64,000 nucleotides of DNA from JAEUJM01 sp041918615 (GCA_041918615.1 JAYRVH010000043.1:124001-188000), one strand, 5' to 3'; positions 25,142-32,887 are shown, counted from the first letter of the stretch. The notes: a model not told the origin generated them from the sequence alone. Program-made: numbers and translations.

Positions 25142-26287
25142 CTATTCGTCGCCCCGAGGCAGCTCGCGCTGAGCGTCGAGCGCGGCGTGCTCGCGGAGGT
25201 ACTCGCGGAGGTAGGGCATCGTGTAGTCGACTTGTCCATGGCCGACCGGCTCGATGAGCTCGGTCGCAATCAAGCGCAGCCGATACTGGCTCGCGTAGTT
25301 GCCGTCGACGTCCAGCCTTGCAGCGATGTCGCTCATCCGTGAGGGGCCATTGTCATGTGCCATGGCGAGGAGGAAGGTGCGGGCGACCCCGGGCAGGTCT
25401 GCGATGGCTGGTTCGTGGACGAGCGAGCCGAGCCGGCGACGGGCGGCGACGACCCCAGCGTTGACATCGTCGGCTGAGACCTGCTTGTGGCGGGGTTGTT
25501 GGCGCCAGATGTGGTATCCGACCAGCTGGATCAGGAACGGGTAGCCGCTCGTCGCCTCAGCGGCTCGCAGCGCGAGCTCATCAGAGATCTTGCGGCCGGT
25601 TCGTTCGATGGGGTCCTGGATCGCGATCGACACCTCGTCGAGCGACACCCGCCCGAGCGAGTGGCGATCGGCCCGTCTCAGGAAGGTGAGAACGTCGTCA
25701 TTGAGGACGGCGCTCACCGCTGAGGGGAGACCCGCACCGGCGAACATCATCTCCCGTTCTTCCCGCACGAGGTGCTGGAGGACTGAAGCCAGCTCACGAA
25801 ATTCGTCGACCTGGTGGTGATGAACCTCGTCGAGCGTGAGGAGCAGGCCGGCGCCCGACTCGGACAGCAATTCGCATGCTGCCGTGGTCTGCGTACGAAG
25901 GGCGGGGACCATCCGATGCGACTCGTCTGTCGTCCACGAGGCACCGCCGAGGCCCATCGGCACGTTGATACCGGTCAACGTGGACTTGGTGCCCTCTGGA
26001 TCGATCTCGCGCAGCAGGCCCGGAAGGTGCTCACTCACCAGCCGTGTCACGAATCCAGGAGTCGCCGTCTCGGAGATGACCCGCCAGCCCTGCTGGCGGG
26101 CAAGATCCTCCACCTCGTTCAGCATCACCGTCTTTCCTGTCCCGCGAGCACCCGTGTACAGCGTCACCCGCCCGGGGGCCCCAGGGCCGTCCTCGAGCCC
26201 AGCGGCGAAGTCATCGAGCAGTTCGGATCGTCCGACGAGCAACGGTGGGGACACACCGAACGTGGGAGTGAACGGGTTGCGTGCCAC
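25142..26287 (-). CDS. AAA-family ATPase with C-terminal winged-helix-like region (cassette cargo)
   Basis: 381 residues. VGRSELLDDFAAGL is the sensor-like start of AAA_16/Orc1-like ATPases. Walker A is GARGTGKT (46-53), Walker B LLLTLDEVHH at about 146-155, and LMA-type helices follow. The C terminus (MSDIAARLDVDGNYASQYR, then GHGQVDYTMPYLREYL) looks like a winged helix-turn-helix. Proteins of this layout are common in actinobacteria as stand-alone genes of unknown role; a defence or regulatory function is only a guess. The gene is bracketed by hyuB 3' copies B and A and starts leaderless from TACGCT under four GTTAGA repeats. Lower GC wobble and more mixed codons than its neighbours suggest acquisition. 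Confidence 0.75.
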   Translation of the reverse strand: MARNPFTPTFGVSPPLLVGRSELLDDFAAGLEDGPGAPGRVTLYTGARGTGKTVMLNEVEDLARQQGWRVISETATPGFVTRLVSEHLPGLLREIDPEGTKSTLTGINVPMGLGGASWTTDESHRMVPALRTQTTAACELLSESGAGLLLTLDEVHHHQVDEFRELASVLQHLVREEREMMFAGAGLPSAVSAVLNDDVLTFLRRADRHSLGRVSLDEVSIAIQDPIERTGRKISDELALRAAEATSGYPFLIQLVGYHIWRQQPRHKQVSADDVNAGVVAARRRLGSLVHEPAIADLPGVARTFLLAMAHDNGPSRMSDIAARLDVDGNYASQYRLRLIATELIEPVGHGQVDYTMPYLREYLREHAALDAQRELPRGDE

Positions 26288-26294
26288 GACGGCC

Positions 26295-26300
26295 AGCGTA
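26295..26300 (-). promoter_or_regulatory. -10 box TACGCT, leaderless start at 26287
   Basis: TACGCT on the minus strand, 7 nt (GGCCGTC) before GTG 26287. The GTTAGA repeats lie immediately upstream, over the expected -35. Confidence 0.5.
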
Positions 26301-26312
26301 ACCGAGGGCCCG

Positions 26313-26347
26313 GTTAGAGGTCGTTAGATTTGTTAGAGATTGTTAGA
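26313..26347. repeat. Four helically phased GTTAGA direct repeats
   Basis: GTTAGA occurs at 26313, 26323, 26332 and 26342, a spacing of 10, 9 and 10 bp, i.e. once per DNA turn on one face. The repeats cover the -35 region and upstream of the ATPase promoter and run into the end of hyuB copy B. AT content here is well above the surroundings. They could be operator half-sites for an autoregulator or iteron-like recombination or binding sites. Confidence 0.6.
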
Positions 26348-26710
26348 CATCGGAGGGTAACCCCATCCGCCGCCGCATGGAGTCAGCATCCGGGCGACGT
26401 CGCCGGCCTTCAGGTCGATCGTGCACTTGTCCGGCAGGCGCTCCGCCCGATCCTCGTCGCCGCCAGGGAGCAGCCAGTTCTCTCCGACGGCGCCGGGTTC
26501 GCCCCCCGCCAGGCCCCAGGGCTGGCTCACACGCCGCTCGGTGATCAGCGACACGGTGGCGTCGATCAGCACCTGCAGATCGCGCTTCGATCCTCTCGCC
26601 ACCCGGCGCCCACCCAGCGCCGCCGCTCCCCTGCCGCAGCCGGTAGCGCAGCACCCGCAGAGGGAACGCTCGCTCCAGCGCCTCGATCGGGGTGTTCTTG
26701 GTGTTGGTCA
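26333..26710 (-). pseudogene. hyuB 3'-end copy B (frameshifted)
   Basis: Starts at TNTKNTPIEALERAFPLRV just inside GTGTTGGTCA (26701-26710). It is read in one frame to about 26587, where one extra T compared with copies C and D shifts the frame. It then continues as SLITERRVSQPWGLAGG and GAVGENWLLP to a stop at 26333. The last codons read through the GTTAGA repeats. A remnant with no function of its own in translation. Confidence 0.85.
26701..26710. repeat. Cassette boundary decamer GTGTTGGTCA
   Basis: The same decamer marks the cargo-proximal edge of copies B (26701), C (28689) and the outer junction in hyuB (29801). Copy A has GTGTTGGTGA at 25068. It encodes the conserved TNT codons on the minus strand, so conservation is partly due to coding. 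Confidence 0.55.
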
Positions 26711-26752
26711 ACCGTGTCGGCACCGCTGAGGGTGATCGCCGGAGACTCGGTC

Positions 26753-28003
26753 TCACCGAGGGTTGGCGCTCCACAGCGCGGCGATGGGCACGGCGGCGAT
26801 TCGCTCGCTGAGTGGGAAGGCCCTCGGTCCTGTGTGGAGGACCGCTCCCGAGAGGAACCGTTCACCGAGGCGGTCTCGTAGCCATTCGAGGTGCGCGGCG
26901 TCTCGACGAGCCGGCGAGGCCGAAGCCTTCACCTCCACGGCTACGACACGATCGCCCCCGAGCTCGGCAAGGAGATCGATCTCGTGGCGACCGTTCTTCT
27001 CGCGCAGGTGGAACAGCCGGGGGCGTCGAGCGCTCACCTCGATCTCAGGTCTGAGCTGTGCTGCGACGAACGTGTCGAGCACGCGGCCCATGAGGTCGCC
27101 GTCCCGCATCACGGTGGCTTCGTCGAGCCGCAATGCCGCGCCGACGAGCGATGCGTCACTGAGGTATCGCTTGGGTGTCTTCACCAAGCGCGAGAGCCGA
27201 TTCGTCAGCCAGGCGGGGACGACGTCGAGTACGAAGAGGTTCGTGAGGAGGCGCTCGTACGCGAGGGCGGTCTTCCGGTCGATGCCGGCGGCCTCATAGA
27301 TCGTCGAGTCCGCAACGATCCCTGCCGAGTTGAGCGCCAGGACCTCGAAGTACCGGGCGATCCGCGCCGGGTCCCGGCCAGAGAGTTCGACCGCGTCTCG
27401 AGTGAGGATCTGTTCGAGGTAGCTCTCGAGCCATCGATCACGTTCGCGACCATCGAGCCGCAATCTCGCGTCAGGGAAGCCGCCGCTGAGGGCCAGACCG
27501 ATGTATCCCGGGAGGTCTGGTGCTGGATCAGGGTGGCCGAGGGCCATGGCATCGCCCTCGGCCAACACATCGATCGGATTCGACGCGCGCGTGCCGGCAG
27601 CGATCTCGCGCTCGATCAAGCTGTGGATGCTCAGTCGGACGAGGCGCCCGGTTCCTGGCCAGGTCTGCGCATCGAGATCAGCTCTCACACTTCCCGTGAG
27701 TAGGAAACGCCCGGGTCGGGGGTCGTCATCAACGGCACGCTTGACGGCCCCGAGAACCTCCGGCACCGCCTGCCATTCGTCGAGCAGCACAGGCTCCTCC
27801 ACACGGACCAAGGCTGCATCTGGATCCGCTGCGAACGCCGCTGCCTCGGCCGGTCGATCGAGGCGGACGACGCTGGCTGCGTACCTGCGCGCGGTCGTGG
27901 TCTTCCCAGCGGCCCGCGGGCCGACCAGGAGAACGGCGGGGTGCGCCGCGAGGAGCCGTGGCAAGTCCTCGTCGACCAAGCGTCGGACGTAGGAGGTGGC
28001 CAC
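26753..28003 (-). CDS. DUF4143-type ATPase (AAA_14 plus nuclease-like C terminus), cassette cargo
   Basis: 416 residues from GTG 28003 (419 from GTG 28012). The N-terminal P-loop is GPRAAGKTT at about 28-36, and Walker B PVLLDEWQ follows at about 73-80. FLLTGSVRADL is the conserved sensor segment. The C-terminal domain has REKNGRHEIDLLAE followed by VAVEVKAS, the D...ExK pattern of the PD-(D/E)XK fold seen in DUF4143. These proteins are patchily distributed and often mobile; the exact role is unknown. GTG 28003 is preferred because TATCGT lies 7 nt upstream of it. Bracketed by hyuB copies C and B. Confidence 0.8.
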   Translation of the reverse strand: MATSYVRRLVDEDLPRLLAAHPAVLLVGPRAAGKTTTARRYAASVVRLDRPAEAAAFAADPDAALVRVEEPVLLDEWQAVPEVLGAVKRAVDDDPRPGRFLLTGSVRADLDAQTWPGTGRLVRLSIHSLIEREIAAGTRASNPIDVLAEGDAMALGHPDPAPDLPGYIGLALSGGFPDARLRLDGRERDRWLESYLEQILTRDAVELSGRDPARIARYFEVLALNSAGIVADSTIYEAAGIDRKTALAYERLLTNLFVLDVVPAWLTNRLSRLVKTPKRYLSDASLVGAALRLDEATVMRDGDLMGRVLDTFVAAQLRPEIEVSARRPRLFHLREKNGRHEIDLLAELGGDRVVAVEVKASASPARRDAAHLEWLRDRLGERFLSGAVLHTGPRAFPLSERIAAVPIAALWSANPR

Positions 28004-28010
28004 ATCCCGC

Positions 28011-28016
28011 ACGATA
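28011..28016 (-). promoter_or_regulatory. -10 box TATCGT, leaderless start at 28003
   Basis: TATCGT on the minus strand, 7 nt (GCGGGAT) before GTG 28003. This decides the start codon against GTG 28012. Confidence 0.45.
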
Positions 28017-28308
28017 CCACTCTGGACCCATCCTCGTTCCCGATTGAGACCACCTGTTCTTCCTGATCAAGACCACTATGGGATCCCTATCTCGACCAAC
28101 CCTCCGCGTGGCGCTGGGCCGTGCTGCCCGCCAGCTACTGCGGGACTCCGCCGGGTGACGCGCCCCCGGCGCTCGCCCCCATCGGGGCATCGGTCTGTTC
28201 AGTCATTCCTCTCCCGTTACCACCGTCCCGCGATCTCTGCGCAACTGGAGGGGTTCCCTCTGCGGAATTGGACGGTGGTCTCCTGCGGTACCGGACCTGC
28301 CTCGGAAC
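28017..28308. other. Non-coding interval inside the second cassette
   Basis: About 290 bp between the DUF4143 gene and the end of hyuB copy C. I see no open frame with a protein-like composition. Two imperfect copies of a GA(G)ACCAC element occur at about 28047 and 28067. GC content is lower than around it. It could hold a long leader or the scar of an earlier insertion. Confidence 0.4.
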
Positions 28309-28698
28309 TCACGAGTGCAGCAGTTGGCCCCAACCGCCGCCGTCGGGCGCCAGCTTCCGGAGGACGTCGCCAGCCTTGAGGTCGATCGTGCACTTGTCCG
28401 GCAGGCGCTCGGCCCTCGCCTGGCAGGCGCTCGGCCCTCGCCTCGTCGCCGCCCGGTAGGAGCCAGTTCTCGCCGACCGCTCCCGGCTCGCCGCCAGCCA
28501 GGCCCCAGGGTTGGCTCACGCGACGCTCGGTGATCAGCGACACGGTGGCGTCAACGAGCACCTGGAGATCGCGCTCGATCCCCTCGCCAACCGACGCCAG
28601 ACCAGCGCCGCCGCTCCCCTGCCGAAGCCGGTAGCGCAGTACCCGCAGTGGGAACGCCCGCTCCAGCGCCTCGATCGGCGTGTTCTTGGTGTTGGTCA
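28309..28698 (-). pseudogene. hyuB 3'-end copy C (22-bp duplication)
   Basis: Begins at TNTKNTPIEALERAFPLRV inside GTGTTGGTCA (28689-28698) and runs through LRQGSGGAG, SLITERRVSQPWGLAGG and GAVGENWLLP. A 22-bp tandem duplication at 28400-28443 then shifts the frame. Without it, the frame would end at the TGA 28309-28311, aligned with the stop of full-length hyuB. It lies between VapC and the DUF4143 cargo. Confidence 0.85.
28400..28443. repeat. 22-bp perfect tandem duplication
   Basis: The 22-bp unit beginning GGCAGGCGCTCGG occurs twice, at 28400-28421 and 28422-28443; copies A, B and D have it once. It inactivates the frame of copy C and is a typical replication-slippage event. Confidence 0.9.
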
Positions 28699-28721
28699 AC
28701 ACGCTCCACGCGCTGCACCGG

Positions 28722-29105
28722 TCAGCGGCGAACGACGGTGACCGTGCACCGAGGTCCGGGAGCGAGCGCAAGGCGCGCATCGGCGGTGACGAGCGGCACC
28801 TCCAGCGCCTCAGCTACAGCGACGTAGGTCGCGTCGTAGGCACTGACATTGTCACGCAACTCCCAGATGCGGGCGAGCAGGCCGCTCACACCCACTCGCT
28901 CGATTCCAAGTTGCGCCCACGTGTCAACGGCCCGCCAAGCATCGTCGGTCTCGACCTCGCCTCGCAGGACCTGAGCACGCAACGCTTGCACCACCTCGGA
29001 ATCGGCCAGGTGAGGACAGGCGACCGAACCTTCGCGAAGCCTCGCTCTGGCATCACCGTCGTTGAGCAGCCCGAGCACCGCTGCTGATGCGTCGATCACG
29101 ATCAC
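28722..29105 (-). CDS. vapC: VapC-family PIN-domain toxin (cassette cargo)
   Basis: 127 residues. MIVIDASAAV gives the first catalytic Asp, LADSEVVQAL the Glu, AYDATYVAVAEAL the third acidic residue and LVTADARLA the fourth. This is the complete PIN nuclease set, so it should be an active RNase (VapC toxins cut tRNA or rRNA). ATG 29105 overlaps the vapB stop by 4 bp. The stop lies only 23 bp from hyuB copy C. Confidence 0.92.
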   Translation of the reverse strand: MIVIDASAAVLGLLNDGDARARLREGSVACPHLADSEVVQALRAQVLRGEVETDDAWRAVDTWAQLGIERVGVSGLLARIWELRDNVSAYDATYVAVAEALEVPLVTADARLALAPGPRCTVTVVRR

Positions 29106-29323
29106 CGCTCAGCGCGCCCAACCTCGATGTCCCTCACGATGGCCGCGGCCTCCACACCCAGGTCGGGAAGTTGCGCCAGCAACGCGGGATTGGCATCCCG
29201 GCGCGCGATGAGTGCCAACTCCCGCGTGGCGTACGCCGAGACCGACAGGCCCTCGCGGGCAGCCAGACGTTCGAGCCGCTCGCCGACTTCGTCGGGCACG
29301 TTCCGAAGGTAGAGAGTCTTCAT
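29102..29323 (-). CDS. vapB: VapB-type antitoxin (FitA-like, ribbon-helix-helix)
   Basis: 73 residues. MKTLYLRNVPDEVGERLERL then AAREGLSVSAYATREL is an N-terminal ribbon-helix-helix DNA-binding unit. The C-terminal tail (LPDLGVEAAAIVRDIEVG) would wrap the PIN toxin. First gene of the vapBC operon, starting 48 bp after the hyuB stop. The operator candidates overlap its -10. Confidence 0.88.
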   Translation of the reverse strand: MKTLYLRNVPDEVGERLERLAAREGLSVSAYATRELALIARRDANPALLAQLPDLGVEAAAIVRDIEVGRAER

Positions 29324-29361
29324 GTCGCAGAATGCTAGCATCATCCTTTCAATCTGCGACA
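29323..29361. promoter_or_regulatory. vapBC promoter with nested palindromes
   Basis: TGTCGCAGA (29323-29331) and TCTGCGACA (29353-29361) form a perfect 9-bp inverted repeat. Next to the first arm is the perfect palindrome ATGCTAGCAT (29332-29341), which contains the minus-strand -10 TAGCAT (29337-29332). The box is 8 nt before ATG 29323. This is the expected layout for autoregulation by a VapBC complex. Confidence 0.6.
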
Positions 29362-29370
29362 GTGGGGCGC

Positions 29371-30996
29371 TCACGACGACGGGGGCTCGCCCCAGCCGCC
29401 GCCACCCGGCGTCAGCATCCGCAGGACGTCGCCGGCCTTGAGCTGGATCGTGCACTTGTCGGCCAGGCGCTCGGCCCTGCTCTCGCCACCTCCCGGCAGG
29501 AGCCAGTTCTCCCCCACCGCTCCGGGCTCGCCGCCGGCCAAGCCCCAGGGCTGGCTCACCCGCCGCTCGGTGATCAGGGACACGGTGGCGTCGACGAGCA
29601 CCTGGAGATCCCGCTCGATCCCCTCGCCACCCGACGCCAAACCCGCTCCGCCACTCCCCTGCCGCAACCGATAGCGCAGCACCCGCAGCGGGAATGCTCG
29701 CTCGAGCGCCTCGATCGGGGTGTTCTTCGTATTTGTCATGTTCGTGTGGATTCCCGACTGGCCCGGCACACCCGCCACGGACTGGTGTCCTTCGTCGACG
29801 GTGTTGGTCATGGCAGTGGGCACGCCGCTCATGCCGTCCCGGCCGGGCCGGGCGCCCTGACCGCCACCGACGGTCTCGTAGTAGACCCACGCGCCGGCGC
29901 CCCCGACGCCCTCCCCGCCCACGAGCAGGTTGTTCATCGTGCCCTGGGAGGCGGCCGGCACGCGGCCTGGGAGGGCCTGGGCGAGGGCCCCGAGGCACAC
30001 ATCGGCGACCCGTTGGCTCACCTCCACGTTGCCCGCCCCCACTGCCGCCGGCGACCGGGCCGCGACCACCGTGCCCAGTGGCGCGACGACCGTGACCGGC
30101 CGCATGGCGCCGCCGTTGGCCGGGATCGTGGGGTCGGTCACCGAGCGGAGGGCGAAGCCCACGGCCGAGGCCGTGACCGCCTCGACGGCGTTCACGTTCC
30201 CTCGGCGCTGGGTACCGGTGCCCGTGAAGTCGAACGTCACCTCGTCGCCCGCGACCGTGAGGGTGACCACGACCGGCGTCGGCACCTGCTGCTCGGCGGA
30301 CGGGCCGAAGGAGTCGAGCACATCCGCGAATCGCCAGGTGCCGTCGGGCACCTGCGCGATGGCCGCACGCGCCCGGCGCTCGCCGTAGTCGAGCACCTCG
30401 TCGAGCGGCGCACCGGTCAGCGCCGCCAGGCCGGCGGCACCGACCACGTTGGCCCCGATCTGGGCGTCCAGGTCGCCGGCACGCTCCGCCGGCGTGCGCG
30501 AGTTGGCCAGGAGCACCGTCCGGACGCCCGGGTCGAGCACGACGGGCGGAAGTCGCAGGCCCTCCTGGAAGATCTCGACGGCATCGGCCGGAAGCGAGCC
30601 GGGGGCGCCACCGCCGACATCGGCGTGGTGGGCGCGGTTGGCCACCCATCCCACCAGACGGGCTCCGGCGAACACCGGTGCCACGAGGGTCAGGTCGTTC
30701 AGGTGGGTGCCACCGGCGAAGGGGTCGTTGAGGATCACCTGATCACCGGCACCCAGGTTGTCACCGAAGACGGCGATGGCCGCAGCGACCGACGCCGGCA
30801 TCGACCCGAGATGCACGGGTATGTGCTCCGCCTGCACCAGCAACTCGCCGGTGGCCGTGAACAGGGCGGCCGAGCAGTCGGCCCGCTCCTTGATGTTGGG
30901 ACTGAACGCAGCCCGCCGGAGAACGGCCCCCATCTCCTCGGCGACCGCCGTGAGCCGTGAGATCAGCACCTGGAGCGAGGCGGCGTCGAGGCTCAC
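29371..30996 (-). CDS. hyuB: N-methylhydantoinase B / 5-oxoprolinase beta-type subunit (full length, 3' end copy D)
   Basis: 541 residues from GTG 30996, overlapping the hyuA stop by 4 bp (GTGA). ISRLTAVAEEMGAVLRRAAFSPNIKERADCS and DPFAGGTHLNDLTLVAPVF, with HHADVGGGAPGS, are hallmark HyuB motifs; the pair hydrolyses cyclic amides (hydantoin or 5-oxoproline type) with ATP. After GGGQGARPGRDGMSGVPTAMTNT the protein carries about 21 extra residues and then a second (SG)IHTNMTNTKNTPIEAL, i.e. the MTNT junction is duplicated. This is consistent with the final ~123 residues having been supplied by an incoming element. Whether the extra loop allows activity is not known. Confidence 0.88.
   Translation of the reverse strand: MSLDAASLQVLISRLTAVAEEMGAVLRRAAFSPNIKERADCSAALFTATGELLVQAEHIPVHLGSMPASVAAAIAVFGDNLGAGDQVILNDPFAGGTHLNDLTLVAPVFAGARLVGWVANRAHHADVGGGAPGSLPADAVEIFQEGLRLPPVVLDPGVRTVLLANSRTPAERAGDLDAQIGANVVGAAGLAALTGAPLDEVLDYGERRARAAIAQVPDGTWRFADVLDSFGPSAEQQVPTPVVVTLTVAGDEVTFDFTGTGTQRRGNVNAVEAVTASAVGFALRSVTDPTIPANGGAMRPVTVVAPLGTVVAARSPAAVGAGNVEVSQRVADVCLGALAQALPGRVPAASQGTMNNLLVGGEGVGGAGAWVYYETVGGGQGARPGRDGMSGVPTAMTNTVDEGHQSVAGVPGQSGIHTNMTNTKNTPIEALERAFPLRVLRYRLRQGSGGAGLASGGEGIERDLQVLVDATVSLITERRVSQPWGLAGGEPGAVGENWLLPGGGESRAERLADKCTIQLKAGDVLRMLTPGGGGWGEPPSS
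29729..29810 (-). repeat. Duplicated MTNT junction inside hyuB
   Basis: The boundary decamer GTGTTGGTCA at 29801-29810 encodes the outer MTNT. A related GTATTTGTCA at 29729-29738 encodes the inner MTNT where the shared 3' block starts. The 21 or so codons between them are not found in the other copies and look like a recombination scar. Confidence 0.6.
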
Positions 30997-32801
30997 CGGG
31001 CGCCTCTCGCTCCCCGCACGAGGCGCAGGGCACCCGCTGCGCCGGGCTCGGCGCGCCACCCCTCGGGCAGCCAGATGGTGGTGTCAGCCTCCACGATCGA
31101 TCCCGGGCCGACCGCGCCGCGTCGAGAGGGCACGGGGAGGTCGATCACGTCGACCGGGGCGGGGCGTCGCGCGGTGGCCCGCATCGCCACCACCTCGACC
31201 GGTGTGCCGGGACGGGCGTAGCCGTTGCGCCGCTCGTGCTCGGCCGGAAACGCCGCCACGTCGGGCACCGACAGCTCGTGGGCCTGACCGGCGTAGCGAC
31301 AGTCGACGAGCCGCTCGACCGTCACCCCCTCCCCACCGAGGGCCGCAGCCGCCTCTTCCGCGAGTGCATCCAGTGCGGCCTCGAGCCCGTCCCTTCCCGC
31401 CGGGGCCGGCCACGAGCGCACCAGATCGTGCTGGCGGGGGCTGGCCATCACACCGACCGCCGACAGGACCCCGGCCCGGGCCGGCACCAGCACGGTTCCG
31501 ACCCCGAGGGCATCGGCCAGGGCGCACGCGTGGAGCGGGCCCGCTCCCCCGAAGGCGACGAGCGCGCCGTCCCGTGGATCGACCCCGCGGCCAACCGACA
31601 CCGTCCGCAACGCCCGCTCCATGGCCGCGTCGACCACCGCCAGCACCCCCTCCGCGGCAGCGCGCGCACTCCCAAGCCCGAGCCGCGAGAGGGCCGCCTC
31701 GGCGCTCGCGAGATCGAGCCGGCCGAGACCAGGAAGCTCGACGTCGGGCGGGAGACGGCCCGCCACCAGATCCGCGTCGGTCACGGTGGGCAACCGACCG
31801 CCACGGCCGTAGCAGGCTGGGCCGGGGTCGGCCCCCGCGCTGGCCGGGCCGACGACCAGCGCACCACCCGGATCGACCCGTGCAACGGAGCCGCCCCCGG
31901 CCCCGATGGTGTGGACGTCGAGCGACGGGACCCGGACGGGGAGGCCCGCGACCTCCCGTTGGGCCGCCGGAGCCGGCCGCCCGTCGAGCACAAGGCACAC
32001 ATCGGTGCTCGTGCCACCCATGTCGAAGCTGAGCGCCGCAGGGAACCCGTTGGCCTCGGCCACGGAGGCGGCGGCCTGTGCCCCACCGGCAGGACCCGAG
32101 AGCAGCAGGAGTGCGGGCCGGGCCGCCGCCTCCCCGACGGGGATGAGCCCGCCCGCCGACGTCATCACCAGCACCTCTCCCGCCAGGTCGGCGAGGGCCC
32201 CCAGGTAGCGACCGCAGGAGGGTCGCAGGTAGGCGTTCATCACCGTCGTCACCGTCCGCTCGTACTCGCGGAACTCGGGGGCCACCTCATGGGACGCGCT
32301 CACGTCGTGGCCCGCCTCCCGCAACTGCCCGGCCACCCACCGCTCGTGATCCGACGCCAGGTCGGCGTGGAGCAGGCACACGGCCACGGCGTCCACGTCA
32401 TCAGGCAACACGGGGACGACACCGGGCGCCTCGGTCTCAACACCGCGGTGATCGATCCGCCCGGCCACCTCGTAGCGCCGGCCACGGGGTACCAGCGGCT
32501 CGGGCCGGTCGATCCAGGGGTCGTAGAGCGAGGGCCGGTTCTGACGGCCGATCTCGATGACGTCGGCGAAACCAGCGGTGGTCACGAGGGCCACCGCGGC
32601 ACCCGACCGCTCGAGGAGCGCATTGGTCGCGACCGTGGTCCCGTGGGCGAGCGAGCCCGGAAGCAGGCCACCACCCATCCGGTGGACGCCCTCGCGCACG
32701 GCGGCCGAAGGCTCCTCCGGCGTCGAAAGCACCTTCAGGGTGGCCCCACCCTCGGTGACCAGATCGGTGAAGGTCCCACCCGCGTCAGAGCCGACTCGCA
32801 C
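30993..32801 (-). CDS. hyuA: N-methylhydantoinase A / 5-oxoprolinase alpha-type subunit
   Basis: 602 residues, ASKHA-fold ATPase half of the cyclic amidohydrolase. VGSDAGGTFTDLV is the N-terminal phosphate loop, HGTTVATNALLER the second motif, FDMGGTSTDVCLV the second phosphate motif, and TIGAGGGSVARVDPGGALVVGPASAGA with DPGPACYGRGG the conserved core. Shorter than some HyuA proteins (about 650-700) but all motifs are present. Start GTG 32801 is leaderless from TACGGT. Divergent from the J-domain gene. Confidence 0.9.
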   Translation of the reverse strand: MRVGSDAGGTFTDLVTEGGATLKVLSTPEEPSAAVREGVHRMGGGLLPGSLAHGTTVATNALLERSGAAVALVTTAGFADVIEIGRQNRPSLYDPWIDRPEPLVPRGRRYEVAGRIDHRGVETEAPGVVPVLPDDVDAVAVCLLHADLASDHERWVAGQLREAGHDVSASHEVAPEFREYERTVTTVMNAYLRPSCGRYLGALADLAGEVLVMTSAGGLIPVGEAAARPALLLLSGPAGGAQAAASVAEANGFPAALSFDMGGTSTDVCLVLDGRPAPAAQREVAGLPVRVPSLDVHTIGAGGGSVARVDPGGALVVGPASAGADPGPACYGRGGRLPTVTDADLVAGRLPPDVELPGLGRLDLASAEAALSRLGLGSARAAAEGVLAVVDAAMERALRTVSVGRGVDPRDGALVAFGGAGPLHACALADALGVGTVLVPARAGVLSAVGVMASPRQHDLVRSWPAPAGRDGLEAALDALAEEAAAALGGEGVTVERLVDCRYAGQAHELSVPDVAAFPAEHERRNGYARPGTPVEVVAMRATARRPAPVDVIDLPVPSRRGAVGPGSIVEADTTIWLPEGWRAEPGAAGALRLVRGARGAR

Positions 32802-32807
32802 GTCGCG

Positions 32808-32813
32808 ACCGTA
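32808..32813 (-). promoter_or_regulatory. -10 box TACGGT, leaderless start at 32801
   Basis: TACGGT on the minus strand, 6 nt (CGCGAC) before GTG 32801. It would drive hyuA-hyuB and possibly readthrough into the cassettes. Confidence 0.5.
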
Positions 32814-32887
32814 TTCCGCTCACGGGCCTCGTCGACGATGCCGATGGAGATGGTGTCGGTGTACAGCACGCGGGCGAGAGGAGCGCA

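Noticed and set aside
25142..26287. Calling the AAA ATPase a defence (anti-phage) gene
   Set aside because: Context next to VapBC is suggestive, but no motif specific to a known defence family was seen, so the function is left open.
24707..29738. The repeated hyuB ends as insertion sequences
   Set aside because: They encode a known protein C terminus, have no transposase or terminal inverted repeats, and carry different cargo each time.
24599..32801. An integrase, transposase or resolvase driving the hyuB cassettes
   Set aside because: All open frames on both strands were read; none shows tyrosine or serine recombinase motifs or a DDE transposase. Mobilisation would have to be in trans or by homologous recombination.
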